Source: an uncultured bacterium (GTDB lineage Bacteria; Cyanobacteriota; Vampirovibrionia; Gastranaerophilales; Gastranaerophilaceae). From it: a stretch of DNA of 64,000 nucleotides. Below are positions 51,644 to 59,540 of the stretch, in pieces. Position 1 is the stretch's first letter. Each line of letters begins with the position of its first letter. The stretch is taken from NCBI GenBank assembly GCA_948684385.1, contig CAPQCU010000001.1, positions 62,001-126,000 on the forward strand, in the 5' to 3' direction. The notes below the pieces were generated by a model. It was not told the origin of the DNA. It was given only the letters and a program-made list of their open reading frames with translations, and made no database searches. The position numbers and the translations under genes were made by a program.

Positions 51644-52192
51644 TTGCTTTTTTCTGAAAGTCCTACAATATCAAATGTAACTGATGAAGCAACTGAAACT
51701 TATTTGAATGCTTTAATTAAAGCAACAAAATTGTGGAAAACCGCAAGAAAAGTTGCAGAAGATTTTGATGAAACTAGCAAACGACTTGAAGCAGTTGTTG
51801 AAAAACACAGAATAAAAAGAATGGACAAATTCCCTGAAAAAGTTGCAAATAAATTCAGAGAAGTCATAAAAGAATATGTTATACAAAACAAAGTACCAAA
51901 TTATCAAGGTTTAAGCAAAGACGGCTGGGCAGCTGTTTCTGACATTTTTGATGCACTTTGTAATGGTAATATGTTCAGGAATAAGAAAGTTGATTTTTCT
52001 ATTGCCGGGCATGGTTCAGCATATTACAGGCAATATGGAACAAAAGAACCTGAAATTTTTGCACAGTATTTCTTTTTAAGAACAAACAATTGCACAGAAG
52101 CCTTAAAGGTTCTTAAAGAAAATACACCTGAATTGTTGAATTCACTTGAAGAATTATTTACACTATATGTAAAGGACTTGAAAAACTTATGA
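51644..52192 (+). CDS. Portal/minor-head chimeric remnant
   Basis: 182 residues from TTG 51644; the same frame is open from about 51566 and reads FQEFNETVKRVFINLYRSVS then KLWADLLFSESPTI, a portal-protein motif. From about residue 15 onward it matches the C-terminal part of a phage minor head protein (HGSAYYRQYGTKEPEIFAQY; LKVLKENTPELLNSLEELF). The junction near residue 12-20 implies deletion of most of both genes. It has no strong start and may not be translated. Confidence 0.5.
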   Translation: MLFSESPTISNVTDEATETYLNALIKATKLWKTARKVAEDFDETSKRLEAVVEKHRIKRMDKFPEKVANKFREVIKEYVIQNKVPNYQGLSKDGWAAVSDIFDALCNGNMFRNKKVDFSIAGHGSAYYRQYGTKEPEIFAQYFFLRTNNCTEALKVLKENTPELLNSLEELFTLYVKDLKNL

Positions 52193-52380
52193 CACTACAA
52201 AAAGATATTTCAAAATTAAATCTTACCAATGAAGAATATGAAAAGTTGAGTGATTCTGACAAATTAAGAATTGCACAAGAATTGCCTATGAATTCAAAAA
52301 TTTGTTTTTCAGAGATATACAAAGGCAGTGCTGACCTATCAAAAACCCCTTGCATTATTGATGGTTTATTGATTTATTAG
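52189..52380 (+). CDS. Small phage hypothetical protein
   Basis: 63 residues, overlapping the preceding gene by ATGA. Helical first half (LQKDISKLNLTNEEYEKLSD) and no known motif. Confidence 0.5.
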   Translation: MTLQKDISKLNLTNEEYEKLSDSDKLRIAQELPMNSKICFSEIYKGSADLSKTPCIIDGLLIY

Positions 52381-52503
52381 ACATTTTTAATTTATAAAGT
52401 TGGATTGTTGAAGCCTTACTTTTTTAGTGGGCTTCATTTTATTGCAAAAGTTTTGGTTGCACGTGCAGCCATAAAGACATAAAAAGAAAAGGAGAAAAGC
52501 GAG

Positions 52504-53148
52504 ATGCCAAAAGATGGAAATGGGGGAGATCCTCAAAACAACACAGAAACCTTCACAAAGGAACAAGTACAGCAAATGATTTCTGATGCCGTAACAAAAG
52601 CAAATGAAGAAACTGAAGCAAAGTTCAAAGAACACATCAAAAAATTAAATGATGAAAATGCTGCAAGAAGAATTGAGCAAAAAGACGGCAAAGACCTGAA
52701 GAAATTTCTTGCAGAAGCACTTGGTTTGACAGAAAAAGAAGTGAAAGAAACTGATCTTCTTAACGAAAAAATCACAGAGATTGTGAAACAAAACAAAGAA
52801 CTTGCTGACAAAATTGCAGCTTCAGAAAAAGAAGCAGCAACTTTAAGAAAGCAAGCACAAGTTGCTGAAATTGCAAAGAAATTTGGATTGAAAGAAAAGG
52901 CTGTGAAGTTGGTTCAGCTGGATGCTGAAAACCTTGAAGAAGCTGTGAAAAATGTTGCTGAAGCATACCCTGAATTGAAAGTGAATTACAATGTGGGTGG
53001 TGGCGGCACAAACCCGGCAGAATTCAACAATTCTTCTATTCCTAACCCATACAAAAAAGAAACATTAAACCTTACTAAACAATCAATGCTTGAACAAAGC
53101 AACCCCACATTGGCTGCGAAATTCAAAGCTGAAGCTGGTTTAAATTAA
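52504..53148 (+). CDS. Phage capsid scaffolding protein (DUF4355-like)
   Basis: 214 residues. A long charged coiled coil (about 15-125; FTKEQVQQMISDAVTKANEE) ends in a polar tail with GGGGTNPAEFNN. This is the usual layout of scaffold proteins that precede the major capsid gene, and a capsid N-terminus follows. AAAGGAGAAAAGCG precedes the ATG. Confidence 0.75.
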   Translation: MPKDGNGGDPQNNTETFTKEQVQQMISDAVTKANEETEAKFKEHIKKLNDENAARRIEQKDGKDLKKFLAEALGLTEKEVKETDLLNEKITEIVKQNKELADKIAASEKEAATLRKQAQVAEIAKKFGLKEKAVKLVQLDAENLEEAVKNVAEAYPELKVNYNVGGGGTNPAEFNNSSIPNPYKKETLNLTKQSMLEQSNPTLAAKFKAEAGLN

Positions 53149-53194
53149 GGTTTGAAAAAAGACAGTACAACAAAAAACATAAGGAGAAAAAACA

Positions 53195-53368
53195 ATGGGA
53201 ACAATTGTTACTATTAGCGGCTTACCAATTGACATTGAAAAAGTTGTTGCATACGGATTGGAACAAACACTTTACAATTCAAGTTTGGTTGACTGCGGTA
53301 TTATGGTAAGAGATTCAGAATATGATGCACTTGCAAATTCCACTGGTACAACCGTAATCAAATTATGA
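53195..53368 (+). pseudogene. Truncated major capsid protein gene
   Basis: 57 residues from ATG 53195 (AAGGAG upstream). ALEQTLYN-like LEQTLYNSSLVDCGIMVRD, then SEYDALANSTGTTV, is the N-terminus of a P22-type/HK97-like coat protein, normally about 300 residues. The frame stops after IKL. The rest of the gene and all later structural genes are missing before attR. Confidence 0.72.
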
Positions 53369-53490
53369 CAAGCACACAACTTTTGCTTGCCGCGATTATC
53401 ACTGCAAAAAGATTTAAAATATTAGACAAAAAATGTAAAATCATGATAAAAAAGGAACTTGAAACTATTATTTCAATGCTTGAATTTTAA
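53365..53490 (+). CDS. 41-residue ORF at the right prophage end
   Basis: ATG overlaps the capsid stop (ATGA). MTSTQLLLAAIITAKRFKIL, then a lysine-rich helix. No ribosome binding site of its own except coupling. It may be a remnant of the deleted gene. Confidence 0.3.
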   Translation: MTSTQLLLAAIITAKRFKILDKKCKIMIKKELETIISMLEF

Positions 53491-53581
53491 GCTGCAACTT
53501 TTATTTTTAAGAAAAATAAACGGTTGCTGACATCAACACTCAAGCTCGGAAACTTCAAAAAAGTTCGAGCGTTGCGTCGAT

Positions 53582-53594
53582 ACCTCCACCATTT
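53582..53594. other. attR
   Basis: ACCTCCACCATTT, identical to attL. To its right the chromosome resumes with the displaced tRNA terminator at 53619. Confidence 0.75.
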
Positions 53595-53618
53595 AAAACA
53601 AGTGGTACTCACAAATTA

Positions 53619-53640
53619 AGCGCCGAAAGGCGCTTTTTTA
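53619..53640 (+). terminator. Terminator originally behind tRNA-Ala
   Basis: AGCGCC-GAAA-GGCGCT followed by TTTTT. If the prophage is removed it lies about 37 nt after the tRNA end. Confidence 0.8.
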
Positions 53641-53752
53641 GTGCTAGGTCGATTTAAGTGAGGTGGCAATTATTGTATAATTAGTTTAGCTAGACAGAAG
53701 TCTACTTTTCTACTCTGTTTCTATGATTTGGATTTGTAATTGCAAATAAATA

Positions 53753-54403
53753 TCACTTATTAATAAGTTTTAGCATTTTTCTTACTTCTTCCATGATAAC
53801 TTTTTCATCTGTATAAAACAAAGCATCTAATTCTTGGTTTATGCAAGTTTTTTTAAAGTTATCTATAACCGTTTGATTAACCCCCTTATCTTTTGCAAGT
53901 TCAGCTAATCCTTCAATTATTGGCAATATATAAGTTTTTTTAGCAGAGCCTTTTCCCAAGCCTCTAACATCTTTGTCAATTTTTGAAATAATATTAACGC
54001 CGTATTTGTTCAAAAATTTTATAACGTTGTACTTATCAATTTTTGGAGAACTTGGATTGAAGTCATTAAGTTTTTTCTTTCCATCTTCTCCAAAAGTTTG
54101 AACAATAGAATCCCAATTCCATTTTTGTTCACGCTCAAATTCTTCTTGCTTTATTCTGTTTTCTTCTGCAATTCTCTCTTGTTCTTTTTTGAACTTTCTT
54201 TGTTTAGCTTTTTCTATTTGTAATTTTTCAGCATTTCTATAGTTTTTAGGTAGAGCATTTTCAAGTCTTGCATCTTCTTCTGCATTTTTAGTAGAACAAA
54301 ACAATACTAAACACTCGTCAGTTGTAAATCGTTTCCAACTCATTTTAATATCTTTGCCGGAATTATAAGGGTCAGACAGTATTACATATTTCCCATAAAC
54401 CAT
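53753..54403 (-). CDS. Hypothetical charged protein
   Basis: 216 residues from ATG 54403 (a TTG 12 nt earlier is possible). N-terminal beta-rich part (KYVILSDPYNSGKDIKMSW), a highly charged coiled coil (about 55-95; KQRKFKKEQERIAEENRIKQ), then a helical C-terminal domain. No membrane segment. Family not recognised; it lies just outside the prophage. Confidence 0.6.
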   Translation of the reverse strand: MVYGKYVILSDPYNSGKDIKMSWKRFTTDECLVLFCSTKNAEEDARLENALPKNYRNAEKLQIEKAKQRKFKKEQERIAEENRIKQEEFEREQKWNWDSIVQTFGEDGKKKLNDFNPSSPKIDKYNVIKFLNKYGVNIISKIDKDVRGLGKGSAKKTYILPIIEGLAELAKDKGVNQTVIDNFKKTCINQELDALFYTDEKVIMEEVRKMLKLINK

Positions 54404-54556
54404 TTTTTTAAACAATATGAATGATTTCCATGAACAAGATCATTTTTATCACTATAACCAAATGCGTTAGCTCTACTACTGAATGTTACTGTTACTGCAA
54501 TATTATCCTTATAAGCTGCAATTTATGCTATAATTTCTAAATAGTTGAGGTGTTAT

Positions 54557-54690
54557 ATGAAAAAGTTTTTCTTTGCTTTAATGGCGTTTTTGATGTTAAG
54601 TTTATCATCTGTTGCAACTACATGGGTTCATTTGGTGATTATGAATTAAATTGGCAATTCATTGTACCAGAGAGCAAAGGCGATTTAATA
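54557..54690 (+). pseudogene. Broken secreted-protein gene
   Basis: ATG 54557 (GAGGTGTTAT upstream) gives a signal peptide MKKFFFALMAFLMLSLSSVA and then stops at 54649. The next frame continues as CNYMGSFGDYELNWQFIVPE, then SKGDLITNF, which runs into the 3' end of anmK. A single-base change would place a lipobox-type Cys after the signal peptide, so this looks like a lipoprotein gene that was frameshifted and truncated. Confidence 0.5.
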
Positions 54691-55800
54691 ACTAATTTTC
54701 CCCATAACTATTCTTTTCTTTGCGCCTGTACAAGACGGGAGATTATTTGGTATACCGTAGTAATTACAGTAACCTAAAAGCGCAAAAGCCATTATTTCCT
54801 TAAAATTATTAGAAATTCCATAATCTTCATGCGTTTTTAACTCAATATGCTTAGGAAGATATGTTCTTAAAAACTTCATCATAGTTTTATTGTAAGCTCC
54901 GCCTCCGCCAATAATCACAGTATCCACGTGAACCTGAGGATAAACAAACCTTTCATAAGCCTGCGCAATCGTTTTTGCAGTCAGAGCTGTCAAAGTTGCA
55001 ACAACATCAGCAGGGTTTTCAGGTGCTGTTTTCAAAATATTTTCTATGTATTTATTAGAAAAATATTCTCTTCCGGTTGTTTTAGGAGGTTCCATAAAAT
55101 AGTATTCATCCTGCAAAAGGCAGTCAAGCCAGCTTTCACAGATATTTCCGGAAGCAGCAATTTCACCATCTTTATCATATTTTTTCCCGAAAAGTTTTTG
55201 GACACAATAATCAATCATAATGTTACCGCATCCGGTATCAAACCCGAATGTATCACAATCATCAGAAACAACAGTTACATTTGATATTCCGCCAATATTT
55301 TGCACAAGAGAATTTTTAAACCATTTTTCATCAGCAAAACACACAAGCGGAGCTCCCTGACCGCCTGCTGCAATATCACTTTCGCGGAAATTTGAAACAG
55401 TCATGCATCCTGTTTCACGTGCTATTATTGCACTTTCTCCAATCTGTAAAGTGCTTTTTAACGAAACACCATCTAATTTTTCATCAAACGGATAGTGATA
55501 AATTGTTTGACCATGGCTTGAAATTAAATCAGGTTTTCCAAACTCTGAAATAAGTACATTTGCTGCATCAGCAAAACATTTTCCGACAGCAAAATTAAGC
55601 TGACAAAGTTCTTTAACTGTAATTTCACCTCTAAACGCAGCAAAAAGTTTTGCTCTAATATGTTCCGGATAAGAATAATTTATTCCGTGAACAAGCTTTA
55701 CAGACAAATCAGGATTAACTTCGCAAAGCCCTGCATCTATTGAGTCACAAGATGTTCCGGACATCAAACCGATTACTTTTTTGGTTTCTTTTTCTTCCAT
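54685..55800 (-). CDS. anmK: Anhydro-N-acetylmuramic acid kinase
   Basis: 371 residues. AnmK opens and phosphorylates anhydroMurNAc from wall turnover to MurNAc-6-P. The start VIGLMSGTSCDSIDAGL and later GFDTGCGNIMIDY and IGGGGAYN are family motifs. ATG 55800 has a TACAAT box 6 nt upstream and no Shine-Dalgarno; an in-frame ATG at 55845 is rejected. Complements nagA in wall recycling. Confidence 0.93.
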   Translation of the reverse strand: MEEKETKKVIGLMSGTSCDSIDAGLCEVNPDLSVKLVHGINYSYPEHIRAKLFAAFRGEITVKELCQLNFAVGKCFADAANVLISEFGKPDLISSHGQTIYHYPFDEKLDGVSLKSTLQIGESAIIARETGCMTVSNFRESDIAAGGQGAPLVCFADEKWFKNSLVQNIGGISNVTVVSDDCDTFGFDTGCGNIMIDYCVQKLFGKKYDKDGEIAASGNICESWLDCLLQDEYYFMEPPKTTGREYFSNKYIENILKTAPENPADVVATLTALTAKTIAQAYERFVYPQVHVDTVIIGGGGAYNKTMMKFLRTYLPKHIELKTHEDYGISNNFKEIMAFALLGYCNYYGIPNNLPSCTGAKKRIVMGKISY

Positions 55801-55806
55801 TCGATT

Positions 55807-55812
55807 ATTGTA
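55807..55812 (-). promoter_or_regulatory. Extended -10 of leaderless anmK
   Basis: Minus strand TGG-TACAAT, then AATCGA, then ATG 55800. Confidence 0.55.
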
Positions 55813-55825
55813 CCATAAAATAAAA

Positions 55826-55847
55826 GGGTGCAAAAAAAGACGCACCC
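55826..55847 (-). terminator. Terminator upstream of anmK
   Basis: Minus strand GGGTGC...GCACCC with a T-rich loop, followed by TTTTATTTT. It would end transcription from the small gene at 55935-56053. Confidence 0.6.
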
Positions 55848-55934
55848 CTTATTAACCCAATAATCTCCTACCCCAAAAATCTTTTTGTGGTTTTGTCCTC
55901 AAATCTCCAATTTTTAAAATAAAATAATTTTTTG

Positions 55935-56053
55935 TTAAAGGTAAATGTCTCTCTTTTCAAATTGATTTGTGTTTATCTCTTCCCCGGTTAAAATTTTTAG
56001 AAAAGTTTTGTATCTTTTTTCTATCTTTTAACCTTCTCAAGTCTTGTAGCCAT
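55935..56053 (-). pseudogene. 39-codon small gene broken by one base
   Basis: AAAGGAG lies just before ATG 56053, and a TATACT box lies at 56083-56078. The frame gives MATRLEKVKR then stops. Adding one A to the A4 run gives MATRLEKVKKIEKRYKTFLK followed by ILTGEEINTNQFEKRDIYL and a TAA at 55935. Promoter, ribosome binding site and terminator support a gene; the frame break may be real or an error. The rest of 55801-56266 holds this gene, the terminator and the promoter of 56267; I see nothing else. Confidence 0.4.
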
Positions 56054-56231
56054 CACTCCTTTCAGGTATGTGTATATAGTATAATTTCCTTATCTTTTTC
56101 GCAAGTAAATAATTTGCAAAAAAGTGTTACAATTAACCATGCTCCCCATGCCTATTGAGAAAAATTCAAGTTAACAAAAATTTACGTTAACAAAGCTCAA
56201 AAAGTGTATTGACAATCATTATATCTTGTAG

Positions 56232-56260
56232 TTGACCCGTAAACAAACAGGTGCGATAAT
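56232..56260 (+). promoter_or_regulatory. Promoter of the ABC permease gene, leaderless
   Basis: TTGACC (56232-56237), 17 nt, GATAAT (56255-56260), then CAGTTT and ATG 56267. A second TTGACA lies 22 nt upstream. Confidence 0.65.
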
Positions 56261-56266
56261 CAGTTT

Positions 56267-57139
56267 ATGAATTATTATAAAAAATACACACCATATTTAT
56301 TCTTGCTTCCGGCTGCAGCAGTTTTAATAGTATTCTTTTTTATTCCGTTTTTTCAAACTTTCGGATTAAGTTTTTTTGATTACTCTTCAAGCCTTTATAA
56401 TCCTGACTTCTGCGGAATAGATAACTATACAAAACTTTTTAAAGAACCGATTTTTTATAAAGTCATGTTCAATACTTTTATGTACTTAATTATTGCAGTT
56501 CCATTTCTGGTAACTTTTCCGCTGTTTCTTGCAATACTGATTAACCAGAAAATAAGAGGCATAACTCTATATAAAATTCTGTTGTATCTTCCTGTAATTG
56601 TCTCAATTGTTGTTGCTGCAATTGCTTTCAAATGGCTTTATGCAGGTCAGGGAATTTTAAATTACGCACTCTCGCTTTTCAACATCAAATCAATCGGCTG
56701 GCTTACTGACCCAAATTGGGCCTTGTTTTCAGTAGCAGTGGTAACTATCTGGAAAGGTATCGGATACTACATGATGATTTATCTTGCCTCTCTTATGAGC
56801 GTGCCTCAGGATTTGTATGAAGCATGCGATATAGACGGAGCAGGGTTTTTCAGAAAACATTTAACCGTTACAATTCCGCATATTATGCCTACAATTGCGC
56901 TTGTATCTACAATAAGCACAATCTCTGCAATGAAAGTTTTTGCAGAAATTTACGTTATGACAAAAGGCGGACCTTTAAACTCTACAAAAACCATTGTTTA
57001 CTATATTTACGAACGCGCTTTTGAAAACCTCGATTTAGGCTACGCTTCCGCTTTAGCGGTTGTCTTGCTTATTGTTGTAATGATTTTTTCGTTAATAAAT
57101 ATTTTGTTCTTTGAAAAGGGCAAATATGGAGACATTTAA
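56267..57139 (+). CDS. ABC sugar-type permease (MalF/UgpA-like)
   Basis: 290 residues and six membrane helices. The EAA loop YEACDIDGAGFFRKHLTVTIPHIMP (about 184-208) is the ATPase-docking motif of sugar permeases. The usual partner permease, binding protein and ATPase are not next to it. It overlaps the following glycosyltransferase by one base (TAATG). Substrate unknown. Confidence 0.87.
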   Translation: MNYYKKYTPYLFLLPAAAVLIVFFFIPFFQTFGLSFFDYSSSLYNPDFCGIDNYTKLFKEPIFYKVMFNTFMYLIIAVPFLVTFPLFLAILINQKIRGITLYKILLYLPVIVSIVVAAIAFKWLYAGQGILNYALSLFNIKSIGWLTDPNWALFSVAVVTIWKGIGYYMMIYLASLMSVPQDLYEACDIDGAGFFRKHLTVTIPHIMPTIALVSTISTISAMKVFAEIYVMTKGGPLNSTKTIVYYIYERAFENLDLGYASALAVVLLIVVMIFSLINILFFEKGKYGDI

Positions 57140-58158
57140 TGAGTATCCTTGTAATAACCGACTTATATCCAGTATCAGAAAACGAAAAATTCACACCGCG
57201 CACAATCAAAAACTTTGTGACTGAGTGGGAAAAGATGGGGCATGAGGTAAAAATAATTAAACCAAATTTTCTTTTAAACTCTTTTTTGAGAAAAAAACCT
57301 TTTTACAAAACAGGAACTTACGGTCAGATTGAAAATATTAATTATTTTCTGCCTTTTTTAGGAAATATCAAGAACAAAGTTTCAACTGAGCATACAGGCT
57401 TGTGTATTGCTCACATGCCTTCAGGAATTATTTTTGCAAACCGCTTAGGGCTGGATTTTGTTGCAGGAGTCCATGTTTCGGATTTAGAAGTTTTAACAAA
57501 TCCGATTTATTCAGTTTATTTTAAACCGGAACTTGAAAGAGCTTACAAAAATGCAAAAAAAATTGCATGCCGGTCAATTGTTTTGAAAGAAAAATTTCTT
57601 AAACTTTATCCAGAATTTAAAGAAAAAACTTTTGTTGCTTACTCCGGCATCAACACAGAAATCATTCATCGTAGTTGGAAGCCGGAAGGAAAAGTCAAAG
57701 TTCTTACGTGTGCAAATTTAATCAAGCGCAAGAATGTAGATAAAGTAATCCGCGAATGCGAAAACCTTGATGTTGAGTTGACAATTATCGGAGAGGGAAA
57801 AGAGCTTAAAAACTTAAAAAAACTATCCACTAAGCCAAGATTTTTGGGCTGGATTGAACGCGAAAAAGTTCTTGAAGATATGAGAAAAGCGGATATTTTT
57901 GCGCTTCCGAGTATCAACGAAACTTTCGGCATGGTTTATCTCGAAGCTATGGCATCAGGATGTGTTACAATTTGTACAGAAAACGACGGTGCCGCAGGGA
58001 TAGTGAGAGACGGAGAAAACGGATATTTCTGGAGGGATGGAATAATTAACAAAATAATTAACTCAAACAACCAGCAAAAAATACTTGATAATTGTTTTGA
58101 AACAATTCAAAATTACACCTCTAAAAAAGCTGCTGCAAATTATTTGGAGAATTTGTAA
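57139..58158 (+). CDS. Glycosyltransferase family 4-like (GT-B)
   Basis: 339 residues. C-terminal Glycos_transf_1 pattern: LTCANLIKRKNVDKVI (about 192-207), LTIIGEGKELKNLKKL, and the acidic nucleotide-sugar motif PSINETFGMVYLEAMASG (about 256-273). It transfers a sugar from a nucleotide donor to an unknown acceptor. Translationally coupled to the permease. Confidence 0.85.
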   Translation: MSILVITDLYPVSENEKFTPRTIKNFVTEWEKMGHEVKIIKPNFLLNSFLRKKPFYKTGTYGQIENINYFLPFLGNIKNKVSTEHTGLCIAHMPSGIIFANRLGLDFVAGVHVSDLEVLTNPIYSVYFKPELERAYKNAKKIACRSIVLKEKFLKLYPEFKEKTFVAYSGINTEIIHRSWKPEGKVKVLTCANLIKRKNVDKVIRECENLDVELTIIGEGKELKNLKKLSTKPRFLGWIEREKVLEDMRKADIFALPSINETFGMVYLEAMASGCVTICTENDGAAGIVRDGENGYFWRDGIINKIINSNNQQKILDNCFETIQNYTSKKAAANYLENL

Positions 58159-58194
58159 TTTAATGCTAATATAGTACCAGATGAGGATTTAGAA

Positions 58195-58590
58195 ATGAAA
58201 GCTGCTGAGTATTTTAATCAAGGTTATTCCTGCTGTGAAAGCATTGTAAAAGAAGCAATTGAAAAAGGACTTGTGCCTGAAGAGCTGCTTCCTGTTGCAA
58301 CTTCTTTTTCCGGCGGAATGGGTTCAGGCTGCCTATGCGGAGCAATCGCAGGTTCGCAAATCGTACTTGGATGGCTTTACGGGCGCGAAAACAAAAACGG
58401 AAACGAAGTTTGCGCAAGAGCAAAAGCAAAACAGTTCATTGAAGAGTTTAAAAAATCACACAGAGCAACCTGCTGCCGTGCCTTAACTGCAGGAATGGAT
58501 ATGGCTTCTCCGGAGCGGAAAGCACACTGCACAAATATGGTTAATGACTGCTCAAAAATCCTCGCAGAAATGATTGAGGTCAAAGTTTAG
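58195..58590 (+). CDS. C_GCAxxG_C_C family redox protein
   Basis: 131 residues. Motif YSCCESIV (about 11-18), FSGGMGSGCLCGAIAGSQIVLG (about 41-62) and later Cys residues (CARAK, CCRAL, HCTNM) fit the family name pattern. The conserved cysteines suggest redox or metal binding; the function is not known. GAGGATTTAGAA precedes the ATG. Confidence 0.82.
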   Translation: MKAAEYFNQGYSCCESIVKEAIEKGLVPEELLPVATSFSGGMGSGCLCGAIAGSQIVLGWLYGRENKNGNEVCARAKAKQFIEEFKKSHRATCCRALTAGMDMASPERKAHCTNMVNDCSKILAEMIEVKV

Positions 58591-59532
58591 ATGTTCAACA
58601 GAACAATGTTTAAAAAACGAATACTCTTTGTCGGCATTCCTGATATGGCTTATATCGGGCTTGACGGTCTTTTGATGGCAGGAGTTAATATTGTGGGAGT
58701 GCTCGGGCCTAAAAAAGACCACAATATGTATTTCGATTTCAAAAACTTTGTTCAATCAAGAAGGCTTAACTACGTAGATTATGATGAACTCGACGAGCCG
58801 CAGCTAATTGAAAAAATCCGCTCGCTTGATATCGACGCAGCAGTTGTTTGTTCGTTTAATTATAAAATACCAAAAATTCTTTTAGAATCAGTAAAAGACG
58901 GGTTTATTAATGTTCATCCGTCTATGCTTCCAAAATACAGAGGCGGAAATCCTTATTCGCGTGTAATTATGAATGGTGAAACAGAAACCGGTGTCACAAT
59001 TCATTTTATGGACGAAAGCTTCGATACAGGCGATATCATTGCACAAAAACCTTACCACATACATTCAAAAGCAACAATGGGCACAATCTTTAACGAGTTG
59101 AATGTAATAGGTATTGAACTTTTGCTTCAAGTCTTAATGGCTTACGAAAACCAGCCGCTTCCAAGAATTAAACAGCCAAACGGTGACTTTATTTCGGGAA
59201 AAGGTCTTGATGAGAGGGATTTATTCATCAATTACAACAAAACTGCAGAAGAAATTGAAAGATTTGTGCGTGCGCTTAATCCGTTTATTCTTGCAAGCAC
59301 GACTTTCCGCGGCAACATGATGAAAATTATGAAAGTCGAAGTCGCATCTGACGCGTTTTGTGTTCCTCATCCTGCCGGCACTGTTGCAAAAATAGAAGAC
59401 GACAAGTTCTTTATTGCAACCGCAAAGGGTTTAATTGTGCCGACTGTAATGCAGTTTGGAAGCTTCTTTATGGGAGACAGCAAAGATTTTATCAGGATTG
59501 TTAATCCGAAAATCGGAGAAGAATTTAAATAA
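58591..59532 (+). CDS. Formyltransferase-family protein
   Basis: 313 residues. Formyl-transferase N-domain with INVHPSMLPKYRGGNPY (about 109-125) and GVTIHFMDESFDTGDIIAQ (about 134-152, catalytic Asp), and a C-terminal OB-like part (about 215-300). It resembles methionyl-tRNA formyltransferase but with a less standard N-terminus; a sugar-nucleotide formyltransferase is possible. Its ATG directly follows the previous stop. Confidence 0.78.
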   Translation: MFNRTMFKKRILFVGIPDMAYIGLDGLLMAGVNIVGVLGPKKDHNMYFDFKNFVQSRRLNYVDYDELDEPQLIEKIRSLDIDAAVVCSFNYKIPKILLESVKDGFINVHPSMLPKYRGGNPYSRVIMNGETETGVTIHFMDESFDTGDIIAQKPYHIHSKATMGTIFNELNVIGIELLLQVLMAYENQPLPRIKQPNGDFISGKGLDERDLFINYNKTAEEIERFVRALNPFILASTTFRGNMMKIMKVEVASDAFCVPHPAGTVAKIEDDKFFIATAKGLIVPTVMQFGSFFMGDSKDFIRIVNPKIGEEFK

Positions 59533-59540
59533 AGGAAAAC

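Larger units (their letters stand above)
45369..53594. mobile_element. 8.2-kb degraded prophage in tRNA-Ala
   Basis: Bounded by 13-bp direct repeats. Gene order: serine integrase, cargo secreted protein, repressor (minus); then excisionase-like gene, recombination ATPase/VRR-NUC chimera, cytosine methyltransferase, small unknowns, portal/minor-head remnant, scaffold and truncated capsid (plus). No terminase, tail or lysis genes are seen. Structural genes are partly fused by deletions. Probably not able to form particles alone; a phage satellite is a possible alternative. Confidence 0.82.
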
